64,000 nucleotides of DNA from Pelagibacterium sp. 26DY04 (GCF_031202305.1 NZ_CP101731.1:1922001-1986000), one strand, 5' to 3'. Shown: positions 25,218 to 35,433, counted from the first letter of the stretch. The notes: a model not told the origin generated them from the sequence alone. Made by a program: numbers and translations.

Positions 25218-27044
25218 ATGTGCGGCATCGTCGGAATTATCGGGGTCGAACCTGTTGCCGGTCGTCTGGTCGAGGCGCTGCGTCGGCTTGAATATCGTGG
25301 CTATGATAGCGCGGGCGTCGCCACGCTTACGCCGTCCGGCCTCGATCGCCGGCGAGCTGAGGGTAAGCTCAACAATCTTGCCGGACGTCTTGCGGAAGCA
25401 CCGCTTGAAGGCATCATCGGGATCGGACACACGCGCTGGGCGACCCATGGCGGGGCGACTGAAGGCAATGCTCATCCCCACACCACGGAGAAGGTTGCGG
25501 TTGTCCATAATGGCATAATTGAGAACTTCAAAGATCTCCTCGAAGATCTTGCACGGGATGGATATTTTCCGAACAGCGAGACAGATACGGAGTCTGTCGC
25601 TCTTTGGGTAACACGCGACCTGGACAGGGGTGCAACTCCGCAGGAAGCGGTGGCGCGGATGCTGCCCAAGTTGCGGGGCACGTTCGGATTGGTGTTTCTT
25701 TTCGCCGACTATGACAAGCTGCTGATTGCGGCGCGGCAAGGCTCGCCGTTGGCCGTGGGGCATGGGCAAGAAGAGATGTATCTGGGCTCGGATGCGTTTG
25801 CTCTGGCCCCGTTCACCAACCAGATCACTTATCTGGAGGAAGGAGATTGGGCGGTTGTCACGCCGGGCAAGGCCGAGATCTTCGACTTCGAGGGCAATCG
25901 CGTCGAGCGGATACGCCAGGTTTCCTCGGCATCAGCCGCGTTGGCGGATAAGGGCAATCACCGCCATTTCATGGCCAAGGAGATTTATGAGCAGCCCGAA
26001 ACGATTTCCCATACGCTGGCTCACTATATCGATCTCACTGCGGAGGGCGTCAACTTGCGGGAGACGCTGCCGTTCGATTTCGCCAACCTTTCCCGACTGA
26101 CGATAACGGCCTGCGGCACGGCATATTATGCGGGCCTGGTGGCCAAATACTGGTTCGAGCGTTACGCGCGACTCGCCGTAGACGTCGATGTTGCTTCCGA
26201 ATTTCGCTACCGCGAGCCGCCGTTGCCGGACAATGGTTTGACGCTCGTCATTTCACAATCGGGGGAGACTGCCGACACTTTGGCGGCACTGCGGTATGCC
26301 GCCAAATCCGGGCAACATATCGCCGCGCTGGTCAATGTGCAGGAGTCGACGATCGCTCGGGAGAGCCATGTCGTGTTTCCCACCTTATGCGGCCCGGAAA
26401 TCGGCGTAGCTTCGACCAAAGCATTCACAGCGCAACTCACCGCGCTGGCCAGCCTGGCCGTTGCCGCCGGGCAGGCGCGGGGTGTGCTCAGTGCTTCGGA
26501 AGCTCATACGCTCGTGCGCGCCTTGATTGAGCTGCCCAGCGCCGTATCCGAAGCGCTGCGCCACGAATCGCGGATTGAAACCATCGCGAGGCAGCTCGCA
26601 CGGGCATCGGACGTTCTCTATCTCGGCCGCGGGCAGATGTTTCCCTTGGCCCTGGAAGGTGCGCTCAAGCTCAAGGAGATTTCCTATATCCATGCAGAGG
26701 GCTATGCGGCTGGTGAGCTCAAGCATGGCCCGATTGCGTTGGTCAATGAAGAGATGCCGGTGGTTGTCGTTGCACCCTCGGATCCGCTTATGGAAAAGAC
26801 GCTTTCGAACATGCACGAAGTTGCGGCGCGCGGTGGCAAAATCATTTTGATCACCGATGCAACCGGCCGGCAGGAAGCTGGCGAGGATGCTGGTGAGATC
26901 ATCGAGATGCCGCGCGTGAACTCATTCGTTGCTCCGATCGTTTCGGCGATTCCGGTGCAGATTCTTGCATATCATACCGCAGTTTTCATGGGCACGGATG
27001 TCGATCAGCCGCGAAACCTCGCCAAATCGGTGACGGTGGAGTAG
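25218..27044 (+). CDS. glmS: Glutamine--fructose-6-phosphate aminotransferase
   Basis: Converts fructose 6-phosphate and glutamine to glucosamine 6-phosphate, the first committed step toward GlmU's substrate. The 608-residue enzyme has an N-terminal glutaminase with the nucleophile Cys2 (MCGIVGIIG) and HTRWATHG, then two SIS sugar-isomerase domains (CGTAYYAGLVAKYW, ISQSGETADTLAAL, GRGQMFPLALEGALKLKE) and the ending PRNLAKSVTVE. AGGGGGCAAT precedes the ATG. No glmS ribozyme or sRNA site was seen in the 8-base gap to glmU. Confidence 0.98.
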   Translation: MCGIVGIIGVEPVAGRLVEALRRLEYRGYDSAGVATLTPSGLDRRRAEGKLNNLAGRLAEAPLEGIIGIGHTRWATHGGATEGNAHPHTTEKVAVVHNGIIENFKDLLEDLARDGYFPNSETDTESVALWVTRDLDRGATPQEAVARMLPKLRGTFGLVFLFADYDKLLIAARQGSPLAVGHGQEEMYLGSDAFALAPFTNQITYLEEGDWAVVTPGKAEIFDFEGNRVERIRQVSSASAALADKGNHRHFMAKEIYEQPETISHTLAHYIDLTAEGVNLRETLPFDFANLSRLTITACGTAYYAGLVAKYWFERYARLAVDVDVASEFRYREPPLPDNGLTLVISQSGETADTLAALRYAAKSGQHIAALVNVQESTIARESHVVFPTLCGPEIGVASTKAFTAQLTALASLAVAAGQARGVLSASEAHTLVRALIELPSAVSEALRHESRIETIARQLARASDVLYLGRGQMFPLALEGALKLKEISYIHAEGYAAGELKHGPIALVNEEMPVVVVAPSDPLMEKTLSNMHEVAARGGKIILITDATGRQEAGEDAGEIIEMPRVNSFVAPIVSAIPVQILAYHTAVFMGTDVDQPRNLAKSVTVE

Positions 27045-27056
27045 GGGCAACTGGCA

Positions 27057-27554
27057 TCAGTCGTTTTCAGTGACGTAGTCCTCAATGATAGGAGTAACCG
27101 CGGCGGCACGACTTTCCTTCCATCCGGATCCGCCGCCGATCCTCACAGCGAGATAGATCAAGGTGCGGAAAAACCTACCGACGCCGCGGTTCTCCATCGC
27201 TTCTTTCATAATCGCGTCGGCCTCTGCTCTGCTGTAGGGGCTGGGCCGGGTTATGGATGCATCGTGACCTTTCCAGATGCCGGTTCCTCCGGTGTCATAA
27301 AGATAATCGTGGATGATAGCCGCCTTCACCCACGGCCCGTCAGGCGGGATCAATGTCCATGCCCATCTCGGCACTGAGGCGAGATCGGTTACAAATCCTG
27401 CCGGAACGGTGATCGTGTCACCGGCATCTCCCGTGGTGTAAACCAATGGGCGTTGGAGACCCCACAGGCTCCGGCCTTCCTTTAGTGAAGGCATCAGCTT
27501 GTTATCGAGCAGCACAAGTACGAGCTTGCCACCGAACCGATCGAAATGCCGCAT
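27057..27554 (-). CDS. DUF1353 family protein (phage-type)
   Basis: A 165-residue protein of the DUF1353 type, most often found in tailed phages and prophages and of unknown function. The conserved stretch is ITVPAGFVTDLASVPRWAWTLIPP, followed by AAIIHDYLYDTG and SRAEADAIMKEAM. A C-terminal segment (RFFRTLIYLAVRIGGG) is mildly hydrophobic. The ATG at 27554 is chosen because GGGAG lies just ahead; a longer in-frame start exists. It stands alone, without other phage genes, and is convergent with glmS. A perfect AT-rich palindrome lies about 120 bp upstream. Confidence 0.7.
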   Translation of the reverse strand: MRHFDRFGGKLVLVLLDNKLMPSLKEGRSLWGLQRPLVYTTGDAGDTITVPAGFVTDLASVPRWAWTLIPPDGPWVKAAIIHDYLYDTGGTGIWKGHDASITRPSPYSRAEADAIMKEAMENRGVGRFFRTLIYLAVRIGGGSGWKESRAAAVTPIIEDYVTEND

Positions 27555-27599
27555 CGGGTGCTCCCAATTGCTGTTATGATTGGCGACCAATGTTCCCAC

Positions 27600-27822
27600 A
27601 TACTGAATATCTGCGCGTATCGAGACCTAACTGGGGGGATTGGTACATTAGCAGGATCACATTTGGATGATTCGCATAATATATATTATGGAACTGATGG
27701 CCATCTGAGAGTTCGGTTCCACTGTTGTCGTCGCTTCTAAAATGCCAATGCCTCGACATAAGCGATAACGGCCTGGGCTCCGCTCCACGCGTCGTACATG
27801 AGTGCGCCTATGAGCGCGTTCT
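27600..27822. other. Gap between DUF1353 and the MFS gene; short orphan 3' reading frame
   Basis: No gene can be supported here. The gap holds an AT-rich palindrome (27675-27690). On the reverse strand, a 20-codon ATG frame (27737-27799) ends in EALAF-stop and reads smoothly (MYDAWSGAQAVIAYVEALAF). The latter could be the 3' remnant of a lost gene; no start with a ribosome-binding site is visible. Confidence 0.4.
27675..27690. repeat. Perfect 16-bp AT-rich palindrome
   Basis: CATAATATATATTATG is its own reverse complement. It lies in the intergenic DNA about 120 bp upstream of the DUF1353 start. It could be a dimeric-regulator site or part of a promoter; no protein is linked to it. Confidence 0.5.
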
Positions 27823-29232
27823 CTAACTAACTTCCTCCGGCTTCCCTGAAGTGCTCGTCATCGTTGATGCCGCCGTCGCCGCGCTGATGAAGGCAAGTGC
27901 CGCAGCGGCGATCATGATCCAGACATAGGATTGCGTCAGCGCTTCCGGCGGTAGTGCCGAAAGGTCCGAACCGCCGAAAGCGAATCCCAGCGCGGCGACG
28001 GCAATAAGCCCGCCAACGCGAGACGCTGCGTTGTTGATGCCCGAGGCCGTTCCGCTGGCATCGCTTGGTGCCGCGTCGAACACCGCAGTCGTCAATGGCG
28101 CGACCGTTATCGTCATTCCCAGCCCAACAATGAAGAGGCCGGGAAAGAATGCGATCCAATAGCCGCCGGAATTCACCAGCGATGCCAAGACGAGGTAACC
28201 AGCACCAGTGGTTGCGGGTCCTGCGATCAGCATTGTGCGCGTGCCGATGCTCTTGGCGAGGGACCCGGCAAACCGGGAGCCCACGCCGAGCAAGATGGAG
28301 AATGGCAGCAGCGCGGCGCCCGCCGCGGCAGCGCTATAGCCCTGAGCGTAAATAAGAATGAACGGCAGGATGAACAGCGAACCCGATAGAGAGGCATAAA
28401 GTGTTATGGTCAGCAGATTGGCTCCCGAGAACTGACTGCTGGAAAACAGCCCAAGCGGTATGAGCGGTTCGCTGGCTCGCTGCTCGATTACGACAAAAGC
28501 TATCGCCAATGGGATTGCCGCCAGAATTGCGATCGCTCCCAGCACGGTATTGCCTTCGCCGGCTGTGATCAGCCCATAGGACAAAAGCCCCAGCCCACCG
28601 ACCATTGCAAGAGTTCCGGCGAAGTCGAACTCGCGATACGTGCGATGGCCGGGAGCGCTGGCGATCCTATAACCCATGACGAGGGCCAAGGCAGCGATGG
28701 GAATGTTAATATAGAAGATGGCACGCCAGTTAACGACGTCGACCAGCCACCCACCCAAAGGCGGGCCAAGAGCGGTCGTTATCGCACCAGCCGCCGCCCA
28801 GGTCCCGATCGCCTTACCCCGATCTTCGCCGGTATAGGCCGAACCTATGAGTGCCAGGCTTGCAGGAATGAGAAATGCGCCAGCGATGCCCTGGATTACG
28901 CGAGCGCCGATCAGCGTGATCGGCGTTGGAGCGACGGCGCATGCGACCGAGGCGAAAGCGAACCCCACCAGCCCACCAAGAAAAATCTTGCGCTGTCCGA
29001 ACCGATCACCAACCGTTCCGCCGAGCAAAATGAGGCTGGCGAGCATCAACATGTAGCCGTTGACCACCCATTGCGTGGTCGCAAGCCCGGCGTCCAGATC
29101 ATCCTGAATGGCAGGAAGCGCCACATTGACCACCGAACCATCGATGAATCCAAGGCTGGAGCCCAGGATTGTGGCAGGCAACACCCAGCGCGTATCACGC
29201 GCGGCCGTCTGCTCCTGATCGGTAACGCTCAT
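27823..29232 (-). CDS. MFS drug exporter, DHA2 (EmrB/QacA) family
   Basis: Inner-membrane proton-coupled exporter with about 14 hydrophobic segments over 469 residues. The DHA2 pattern is visible: LGFIDGSVVNVALPAIQDDL in helix 1, QWVVNGYMLMLASLILLGGTVGDRFGQRK covering motif A, and the motif-C-like GPPLGGWLVDVVNWRAIFYINIPI. It probably exports drugs or metabolites; the substrate is unknown. There is no adjacent TetR or membrane-fusion partner. The ATG at 29232 (MSVTDQ) with an upstream AAGGGGAAGGG is chosen over an upstream in-frame start. Confidence 0.9.
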   Translation of the reverse strand: MSVTDQEQTAARDTRWVLPATILGSSLGFIDGSVVNVALPAIQDDLDAGLATTQWVVNGYMLMLASLILLGGTVGDRFGQRKIFLGGLVGFAFASVACAVAPTPITLIGARVIQGIAGAFLIPASLALIGSAYTGEDRGKAIGTWAAAGAITTALGPPLGGWLVDVVNWRAIFYINIPIAALALVMGYRIASAPGHRTYREFDFAGTLAMVGGLGLLSYGLITAGEGNTVLGAIAILAAIPLAIAFVVIEQRASEPLIPLGLFSSSQFSGANLLTITLYASLSGSLFILPFILIYAQGYSAAAAGAALLPFSILLGVGSRFAGSLAKSIGTRTMLIAGPATTGAGYLVLASLVNSGGYWIAFFPGLFIVGLGMTITVAPLTTAVFDAAPSDASGTASGINNAASRVGGLIAVAALGFAFGGSDLSALPPEALTQSYVWIMIAAAALAFISAATAASTMTSTSGKPEEVS

Positions 29233-29280
29233 TGCCCTTCCCCTTATCGAGCGCAGTGTGCCCAATATGCGGCCAAGACG

Positions 29281-30105
29281 CTAGAGGCTAACCTCGACCT
29301 CCATGCCGTCATAGGCCGGTACGATATTTGGGGGGAGTTCGGCCGTCAGCGTTCCGTAATCCATATCGACATGCAGGTTCGTCAGGATAGAGCTGCGCGG
29401 CTGGTGTTTCTCGATGAGAGCCAGAGACTCCTCAAGGCTGAGATGGCTCGGGTGCGGCGTATAGCGCAGCGCGTCGAGTACCCATGTGTCAAGGCCCTCA
29501 AGCGCCCATTGCGAAGTGGACGGTATGCTGGAAAGGTCGCAGGAATAAGCGAAGCGGCCGATCCGGAAACCGAGCGAGGTGATAGGGCCGTGCTGCTGCT
29601 CGAACGGGTATATCGCCATGCTTCCCCCTGCCCCTTCGATCTCCACGCGATCGCCGGGAGCGATGGAGTGAGCACTGAGGATGGGCGGGTACGGACTATC
29701 TTCCGGTGCGGTAAAGCAGTAGCCGAAGGCTTCGCGCAACCGTACTTCCGTTGCTATCGACATATAGACATCGACGCGCCGCTTGGCGTTCAGCGCCAAT
29801 ACGCGCAGATCGTCTATTCCGTGCGTATGATCGGCATGTTCATGGGTGAACAGGACGCCGTCGATCTGGGGCACTTGAGCCTCCAGCATCTGTTCGCGCA
29901 GGTCGGGTCCGGCGTCAATGAGCACGCGAGTGACGCCAGCGGCGCCCTCATAGGTACCCGAAAGAAGCAAAGCGCACCGTCGGCGGCGGTTTTTTGGATT
30001 GGCCGGGTCGCACGCGCCCCAAATATTGCCTATGCGCGGCACACCGCCGGACGATCCGCAGCCCAGGATTCTTGCCGTGATGCGGGTTGCCGGCTGGGTG
30101 CTCAT
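29281..30105 (-). CDS. Metallo-beta-lactamase-fold hydrolase (PhnP/RNase Z-like)
   Basis: A 274-residue soluble hydrolase. The metal-binding signature HEHADHTHG is at about residues 89-97, with DAGPDLR just before, and a later H/D (CDLS and HPSHL) completes a dinuclear site. The N-terminal GCGSSGGVPRIGN is typical of the PhnP-like cyclic-phosphodiesterase branch, often encoded after tatD in Rhizobiales. The substrate is unknown. It overlaps the tatD stop by 4 bases (ATGA), so it is translationally coupled and last of the dacA-tmk-holB-metG-tatD string. Confidence 0.86.
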   Translation of the reverse strand: MSTQPATRITARILGCGSSGGVPRIGNIWGACDPANPKNRRRRCALLLSGTYEGAAGVTRVLIDAGPDLREQMLEAQVPQIDGVLFTHEHADHTHGIDDLRVLALNAKRRVDVYMSIATEVRLREAFGYCFTAPEDSPYPPILSAHSIAPGDRVEIEGAGGSMAIYPFEQQHGPITSLGFRIGRFAYSCDLSSIPSTSQWALEGLDTWVLDALRYTPHPSHLSLEESLALIEKHQPRSSILTNLHVDMDYGTLTAELPPNIVPAYDGMEVEVSL

Positions 30106-30884
30106 CGGTCGAGTTTCGCCTTGGAAAACAGTCTTTTGAAATTCGCCGTCGATTGCTCCGCAATCGTTTCGAATGAAGTCCCTCGTAATTCAGCGAGCTT
30201 CTCGGCGGTGTGCCGCACGAAGCCAGGTTCGTTGGATTTGCCGCGATGTGGCACGGGAGCGAGGTATGGCGCATCGGTTTCAACGAGGAAGCGATCGGCC
30301 GGCACGAATTTAGCGACCTCTTGGATTTCCCGGGCGTTCTTGAATGTGACAATGCCTGAGAACGAAACATAGCCACCCAGTTCGAGGCCGCGCCGGGCCA
30401 GCTCGGCGCCGGACGAAAAGCAATGAAGAACGAAGGGAAAGGCCCCCTGCTCCGTCTCCTCCTCGAGAATTGAAATCATATCGTCATCAGCCGAACGCGC
30501 ATGGATAACGAGCGGCAGACCGGTTCGACGCGAAGCGGCAATGTGGGAACGAAAGCCTTGAGCCTGCGCTTCACGCGGAGAGGAATCGTAGTAGTAGTCG
30601 AGCCCTGCCTCGCCGATGGCCACGCATTTCGGATGTTGCGATAAAGCTATGATTTCGTCGATGCTTATGTCGAGTTCTTCATGCGCATTATGGGGATGTG
30701 TACCGATCGAGCAGAAGACATTATCGTGGGCTTCCGCGATGGCGAGCAGCCGTTCGAAACGTCGAATGCGGGTCGATATGGTAACCATATGACTGACGCC
30801 ATTCTCGCGCGCACGAGCCAGAACACCGTCAATATCTTCGGCCAGCACGTCGAAATCGAGATGGCAATGGCTGTCGACTAGCAT
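30102..30884 (-). CDS. tatD: TatD family metal-dependent hydrolase
   Basis: A 260-residue TIM-barrel DNase/hydrolase. The N-terminal metal motif DSHCHLDFD, IGEAGLDYYY around residues 95-104, VIHARSAD and the C-terminal ETDAPYLAP match TatD. These enzymes have 3'-5' exonuclease activity implicated in DNA repair and quality control. The start overlaps the metG stop (TGATG) and the stop overlaps the metallo-hydrolase start, so all three are coupled. Confidence 0.92.
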   Translation of the reverse strand: MLVDSHCHLDFDVLAEDIDGVLARARENGVSHMVTISTRIRRFERLLAIAEAHDNVFCSIGTHPHNAHEELDISIDEIIALSQHPKCVAIGEAGLDYYYDSSPREAQAQGFRSHIAASRRTGLPLVIHARSADDDMISILEEETEQGAFPFVLHCFSSGAELARRGLELGGYVSFSGIVTFKNAREIQEVAKFVPADRFLVETDAPYLAPVPHRGKSNEPGFVRHTAEKLAELRGTSFETIAEQSTANFKRLFSKAKLDR

Positions 30885-32437
30885 CAGGCCGCGCCTTCAT
30901 CCTTTTCGACATAGCGCGGGAAGATGCCTTGCGGCGGCGGAAGCGGTGTACCGGAAGCAAGCCGGCCATAGCTGCCCAATTGCTCGAAGGCACGCCCTTC
31001 GGCGTGAAGGCCGAGGAGATCCAGCAGCTTGGTGCAAGACTCCGGCATCACCGGCTGGGCAAGGATGGCGACCTGGCGCACCACCTCTATCGTGACGTAA
31101 AGAACGGTAGCCATGCGCTGAGGGTCGGTTTTGCGTAGCGCCCAAGGCTCCTGAGCCGCGAAATAGCGGTTAGCGTCGGCCACGACCTGCCAAACTGCGT
31201 TCAGCATCTGGTGGATGGCCTGGTCTGCCATGGCATTGCGCGATGTTTCAAGAAGTGCGTCGGCCGCAGAAAGGATCGCCTGGTCGTCGGCGGTGAATTC
31301 GCCGGGCGTCGGCACCTGTCCGTCACAATTTTTGGCGACCATCGAGAGCGAGCGCTGGGCGAGGTTGCCCAGATCATTGGCGAGGTCGGCATTGATGCGG
31401 TTGACGATGGCCTCGTGATTGTACGAGCCATCCTGGCCGAAAGATACCTCGCGCAAGAAATAATAGCGCATGGCATCGAGGCCGTATTTGTCGACGAGGT
31501 CGAACGGATCGACCACGTTGCCCACCGACTTGCTCATCTTTTCGCCGCGGTTGAAAAGGAAGCCGTGCGCAAAAACACGCTTAGGCAACTCGATCCCGGC
31601 ACTCATCAGGAAAGCAGGCCAGTAAACGGCATGAAAACGAATGATGTCCTTGCCGATCATGTGGATGTCGGCCGGCCAGTATTTCCACCGTTCCGCGCTT
31701 TCGTTCGGATAGCCAGCGGCGGTGATATAATTGGTCAGGGCGTCGACCCAAACGTACATGATGTGCTTGGGATCGTTGGGAACCGGGATGCCCCAATCGA
31801 AGGTCGTGCGCGATATCGAAAGATCACGCAGACCGGATTTGACAAAACTGGCGACTTCGTTGCGCCGCTCGGCCGGCAAGATGAAGCCCGGGTTGGCCTC
31901 GTAGTGGGCCAGCAGCTTTTCACCATAAGCCGAAAGGCGGAAAAAATAGCTTTCCTCTTCAACCCATTCGACGGGTGAGCCCAACGGTTCACGGCGGACG
32001 CCGTCTTCGCTGACGATGGTTTCCTTCTCGTCGAAAAAGGCTTCTTGCCGCACCGAATACCAGCCGGAATAGGAATCGAGATAGATGTCGCCCTTTGCGA
32101 CCATCTTATCCCAGATTGCCTGGGAAGCGGCGTGATGGCGTTGTTCGGTGGTCCGAATATAGTCGTCGTACGAAATGTTGAGCTTGGCCCAGAGATCCTT
32201 AAAGACCTGCGAGTTCTTCGTCGCCAACTCGAGCGGGGTGATCCCTTCCTTTTCGGCAGTCTGTTGCATCTTCTGGCCGTGTTCATCAGTACCGGTCAGA
32301 AAGAAGACGTCCTTGCCATCAAGCCGGTGAAAGCGCGCGATGACATCGCTGGCGATGGCGGTATAGGCGTGGCCGATATGGGGGACGCCGTTGGGGTAGA
32401 AGATCGGCGTTGTGATGTAGAAGGTCGGGCGGCTCAT
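30884..32437 (-). CDS. metG: Methionyl-tRNA synthetase
   Basis: Charges tRNA-Met and initiator tRNA. At 517 residues it is the short form without the C-terminal tRNA-binding domain. Class-I signatures are PHIGHAYTA (HIGH, near residue 20) and KMSKSVGN. The connective peptide around 130-165 carries no cysteines, so it is the zinc-free type. The anticodon-binding helix bundle forms the C-terminus. It overlaps tatD by one base and follows holB after 10 bases, in a replication/translation operon. Confidence 0.97.
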   Translation of the reverse strand: MSRPTFYITTPIFYPNGVPHIGHAYTAIASDVIARFHRLDGKDVFFLTGTDEHGQKMQQTAEKEGITPLELATKNSQVFKDLWAKLNISYDDYIRTTEQRHHAASQAIWDKMVAKGDIYLDSYSGWYSVRQEAFFDEKETIVSEDGVRREPLGSPVEWVEEESYFFRLSAYGEKLLAHYEANPGFILPAERRNEVASFVKSGLRDLSISRTTFDWGIPVPNDPKHIMYVWVDALTNYITAAGYPNESAERWKYWPADIHMIGKDIIRFHAVYWPAFLMSAGIELPKRVFAHGFLFNRGEKMSKSVGNVVDPFDLVDKYGLDAMRYYFLREVSFGQDGSYNHEAIVNRINADLANDLGNLAQRSLSMVAKNCDGQVPTPGEFTADDQAILSAADALLETSRNAMADQAIHQMLNAVWQVVADANRYFAAQEPWALRKTDPQRMATVLYVTIEVVRQVAILAQPVMPESCTKLLDLLGLHAEGRAFEQLGSYGRLASGTPLPPPQGIFPRYVEKDEGAA

Positions 32438-32447
32438 GGGCGATTGG

Positions 32448-33482
32448 TCAGCTCACGGGAGTGGTTCTGCGCACATGGTCACGGATGAGATCGAACACCG
32501 CAACCAGGGTTTGCCGCCGGTCGAGATTGTAGATATCGGCGTCAGCGACAAGGGCGTTGGCCTTCTCCCATAGTGTATTGGCAGACGCAAGGCGGAAACG
32601 CGCCGATACGCCGCCTTCTCGCGCGGCAATCGCGGCCTCGCCAGCCAGCCAATCGCGGATCATGTCCTGGCCGAAGGCCAACTCCGCGCCCTTTGCGGCG
32701 GCGAGCCCATCTGCAATGGCAAGATGAGCGCGGGTCGGGTGGGAGGCCGGGGCCTTAAGCCAAGTCTGGAGCGCATCGAGTACATCGCCCTCCTCCAGCA
32801 TCAAGGCCTCGAACCCGCGGCGAGGACGGCCCTGAGCGAAGCTGACGGCGCGGGAAAGCTCGGAAGGTTCGAGATCGGAGCGCACCGACGAGAGCACCGT
32901 TTCGACATGGTCATCTGCAATCGGGCGCAGACCGAAGCTTTGACATCGGGACCGGATGGTTGCCAGCATACCTCCCGGCTTGTGAGAAATGACGATGAAC
33001 ATCGTCTCGGCGGGCGGCTCCTCAAGCGTTTTCAGGAGCGCATTGGCCGAATTGGCGTTGCAGTCATCGACGCTGTCGATGATTGCGATGCGGTACCCTG
33101 CCCTGCCCCGCGTTTGATGAAGCGCATCGCGCATGGCGCGGACATCATCAACGCGGATTGCCGAAAAATACCGCTCGGCATTGGCGGGATCAGCCGCGCG
33201 TCGCAAAACGAAAAGGTTCGGGTGCGAAAGCGCTGCGAGCTGGGCGGCAACCCGATATTCGCTTTCGTCCGATGTCCGCGAGAGAACAAGGCGGGCAAGG
33301 TCAAAGGCAAACGTAGCTTTGCCTACCCCACGAGGACCGTGCAACAGAATCGCGCTGGGCAGCCGACCACGCTCCAGTGCATTGGTGAGATTTTGAAAGG
33401 CCTCTTCGTGTCCGAGCCGGCGCCCGAATTCGGGTGCCGGGACTCCTTCGATCTGGTCCGCTTCGCGGCGTTCCACGCTCAC
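32448..33482 (-). CDS. holB: DNA polymerase III delta-prime subunit
   Basis: Clamp-loader subunit, a AAA+ protein that works with delta and tau/gamma to load the beta clamp. It is 344 residues from a GTG start at 33482. Walker A is [12 protein letters not shown] at about 40-51. ESYR-type zinc cysteines are not prominent, as in some alphaproteobacterial proteins. Sensor-1-like [20 protein letters not shown] is clear. The GTG start is chosen because its GTGA overlaps the tmk stop; an ATG further upstream would run through tmk. Coupling to tmk is the common alphaproteobacterial order. Confidence 0.9.
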   Translation of the reverse strand: MSVERREADQIEGVPAPEFGRRLGHEEAFQNLTNALERGRLPSAILLHGPRGVGKATFAFDLARLVLSRTSDESEYRVAAQLAALSHPNLFVLRRAADPANAERYFSAIRVDDVRAMRDALHQTRGRAGYRIAIIDSVDDCNANSANALLKTLEEPPAETMFIVISHKPGGMLATIRSRCQSFGLRPIADDHVETVLSSVRSDLEPSELSRAVSFAQGRPRRGFEALMLEEGDVLDALQTWLKAPASHPTRAHLAIADGLAAAKGAELAFGQDMIRDWLAGEAAIAAREGGVSARFRLASANTLWEKANALVADADIYNLDRRQTLVAVFDLIRDHVRRTTPVS

Positions 33483-34171
33483 TCTGCCAGCCTTTCGGCC
33501 GGCAGATCGGAGAAATGGTCCTCCAACGCCGCCCAAACCGCTTCGGCCAGAGTGTCTTCGTCGGTGTCGGCAGACAAGACCACACATCGGCCGGGATTTG
33601 CGACAGCGATGGCGAGGAAATTATCACGCAGCCGGCGATGGAAAGAGAGATCTTCCTTTTCAAATCGGTCGGCAAGCGCCGGCATGCCGTCGTCGAGGGC
33701 GCGCTGCCGCACGCGTTCGAAAGCGATGTCGGGATCCATATCCAAAATGATGGTCAGATCAGGTGTGTGTCCGTTGAGCGCAAGATGCTCGAGGGCGTCG
33801 ATGAGCTTGTCGTCAACGCCACCGGTCAGTCCCTGATATGCCCGCGTCGAATCCGCGAAGCGGTCACAAATGACCCATTTGCCGGCAGCGAGGGAGGGAG
33901 CGATCAACTCGTTGACATGATCGAGCCGGGCGGCGGCAAACAGTACCGCCTCGGCGCCCACACCCCAGCTCTCGGGTTTGCCTTGCAGGATGAATGAGCG
34001 GACAGCCTCTGCTTTTGGCGTTCCCCCCGGTTCGCGGGTGCGCACCACTGCGATACCCCGCGCGGCCAACCGATCGGCTAGGCGGCGGACCTGGGTCGAT
34101 TTCCCCACACCCTCGCCACCCTCGAACGTGATGAAACGGGGTTTCGTCGATCGCTCCTGGTCGGCGGCCAT
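33479..34171 (-). CDS. tmk: Thymidylate kinase
   Basis: Phosphorylates dTMP to dTDP. It has 230 residues with the P-loop FEGGEGVGKSTQ near residue 14, the DR(F/Y) motif CDRFADSTRAYQG near 105, and a LID region with basic residues (RVRQRALDDG). The ATG at 34171 starts MAADQERSTKPRFITFEGG, the family N-terminus, and is preferred to a longer frame. It overlaps holB through GTGA. The dacA-type gene ends 47 bases upstream. Confidence 0.96.
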   Translation of the reverse strand: MAADQERSTKPRFITFEGGEGVGKSTQVRRLADRLAARGIAVVRTREPGGTPKAEAVRSFILQGKPESWGVGAEAVLFAAARLDHVNELIAPSLAAGKWVICDRFADSTRAYQGLTGGVDDKLIDALEHLALNGHTPDLTIILDMDPDIAFERVRQRALDDGMPALADRFEKEDLSFHRRLRDNFLAIAVANPGRCVVLSADTDEDTLAEAVWAALEDHFSDLPAERLAE

Positions 34172-34218
34172 GGATATCCATTCAGCTCTTGTCGTTACCG
34201 GCACAAATGCCGGATGCA

Positions 34219-35385
34219 TCAGATCCAGCCGAAGGCCATTTCCCAAAGAGCGTCGGTCGCCTTGCGCACGATGTCGCCCTCGCCAACAGACTCGGCCGCA
34301 TAAAGCGGCGCGGTCTGGATAAGCTGGTCATCGCAAAGTATGTTGAGTTGCGCAAGTCTGTCGCCGGCCTCGACGGGCGGCAGAATGGGTGCGGTGTAAG
34401 CTATGTTGGCAGAAAGGCAGCGCCGGTTACCTCGCGGTAGGTAAATGTCGATGCTACCTTCGCCCACGAGCCCGACCTGCGCGGTTTCCCCACCATAAAC
34501 ATTCGCATAGCCGACAATGGCATTTTCCGCGAAGGCCGGAATGCGCTCGAAACTGCGCGCGCCCCAGGTTATGAGCTTGCGCGCTTCTTCGTTACGCTCA
34601 TTGATGCTCTCCATGCCATGGAGCACGCCCACAAGCCGCCGCCCGCCTTCGGTGGTCGAAACGACAATGCCATAACCGGCTGCGGTCGTATGGCCCGTCT
34701 TGAGGCCGTCAACACCGATCCCGAGTCCAAGCAAACCGTTACGGTTGGATTGGGTAATCCCGTTCCAGGTGAACTCCTCAACGGCGAACACAGGATAGTA
34801 GTCCGGGAACTCCCGTATGATGTAACGGCCGAGATCGGCGAGATCCCGTGCCGTCACATGCATTTCGGGGTCGGGCAACCCGCTTGCGTTGGTAAAGTGA
34901 GAATCCTCCAATCCGATATCGAGCGCGAACTCGTTCATGATGGCGGCAAACGACGCTTCGCTCCCGGCGATCCCTTCGGCCAAGGCGATCGCCGCATCAT
35001 TGCCTGATTGGATGATCACCGAATGGAGAAGATCATCGACACTGATCTGCGAACCCAGTTCGGCAAACATGGTCGAACCGCCCGACGGAGCGCCGCCTGT
35101 GCGCCAGGCATGTTCGGAAATGAAGAACTGGTCGGTGAGTTCGAGAGCGCCGCGATCGACCATGTCGAGAACCACGGCGATAGTCATCAGCTTGGCCATA
35201 CTGGCCGGCTCGATGGGGGTATCGGCATCCTTTTGGTACAGGACGGTTCCGGATTCCTGATCAACGAGGATGGCGTAGGGTGCGCTGGTGTCGAAATCGA
35301 GTTGGGCATTGGCGTTGCCCGATAGCGCCCCAAAGAACGCGATGCCAAACAACGCTAAGCGCCCAAGGCGCCCCAAACCAACCAT
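34219..35385 (-). CDS. D-alanyl-D-alanine carboxypeptidase, penicillin-binding protein 5/6 type
   Basis: Trims the terminal D-Ala of peptidoglycan pentapeptides in the periplasm. It is 388 residues, with a signal peptide of about 27 residues (LALFGIAFFGALSGNANA). Active-site motifs are SMAK at S62-K65, SGN at 127-129 and KTG at 229-231. The C-terminal extension has the PBP5-like beta domain and ends in an amphipathic stretch (VRKATDALWEMAFGWI) that may anchor it to the membrane. It is 47 bases upstream of tmk on the same strand. Confidence 0.95.
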   Translation of the reverse strand: MVGLGRLGRLALFGIAFFGALSGNANAQLDFDTSAPYAILVDQESGTVLYQKDADTPIEPASMAKLMTIAVVLDMVDRGALELTDQFFISEHAWRTGGAPSGGSTMFAELGSQISVDDLLHSVIIQSGNDAAIALAEGIAGSEASFAAIMNEFALDIGLEDSHFTNASGLPDPEMHVTARDLADLGRYIIREFPDYYPVFAVEEFTWNGITQSNRNGLLGLGIGVDGLKTGHTTAAGYGIVVSTTEGGRRLVGVLHGMESINERNEEARKLITWGARSFERIPAFAENAIVGYANVYGGETAQVGLVGEGSIDIYLPRGNRRCLSANIAYTAPILPPVEAGDRLAQLNILCDDQLIQTAPLYAAESVGEGDIVRKATDALWEMAFGWI

Positions 35386-35433
35386 GAGAAGTCATCGCGC
35401 CGTAGCGCTACTCCCAACTTAAACCTCTTCCAA

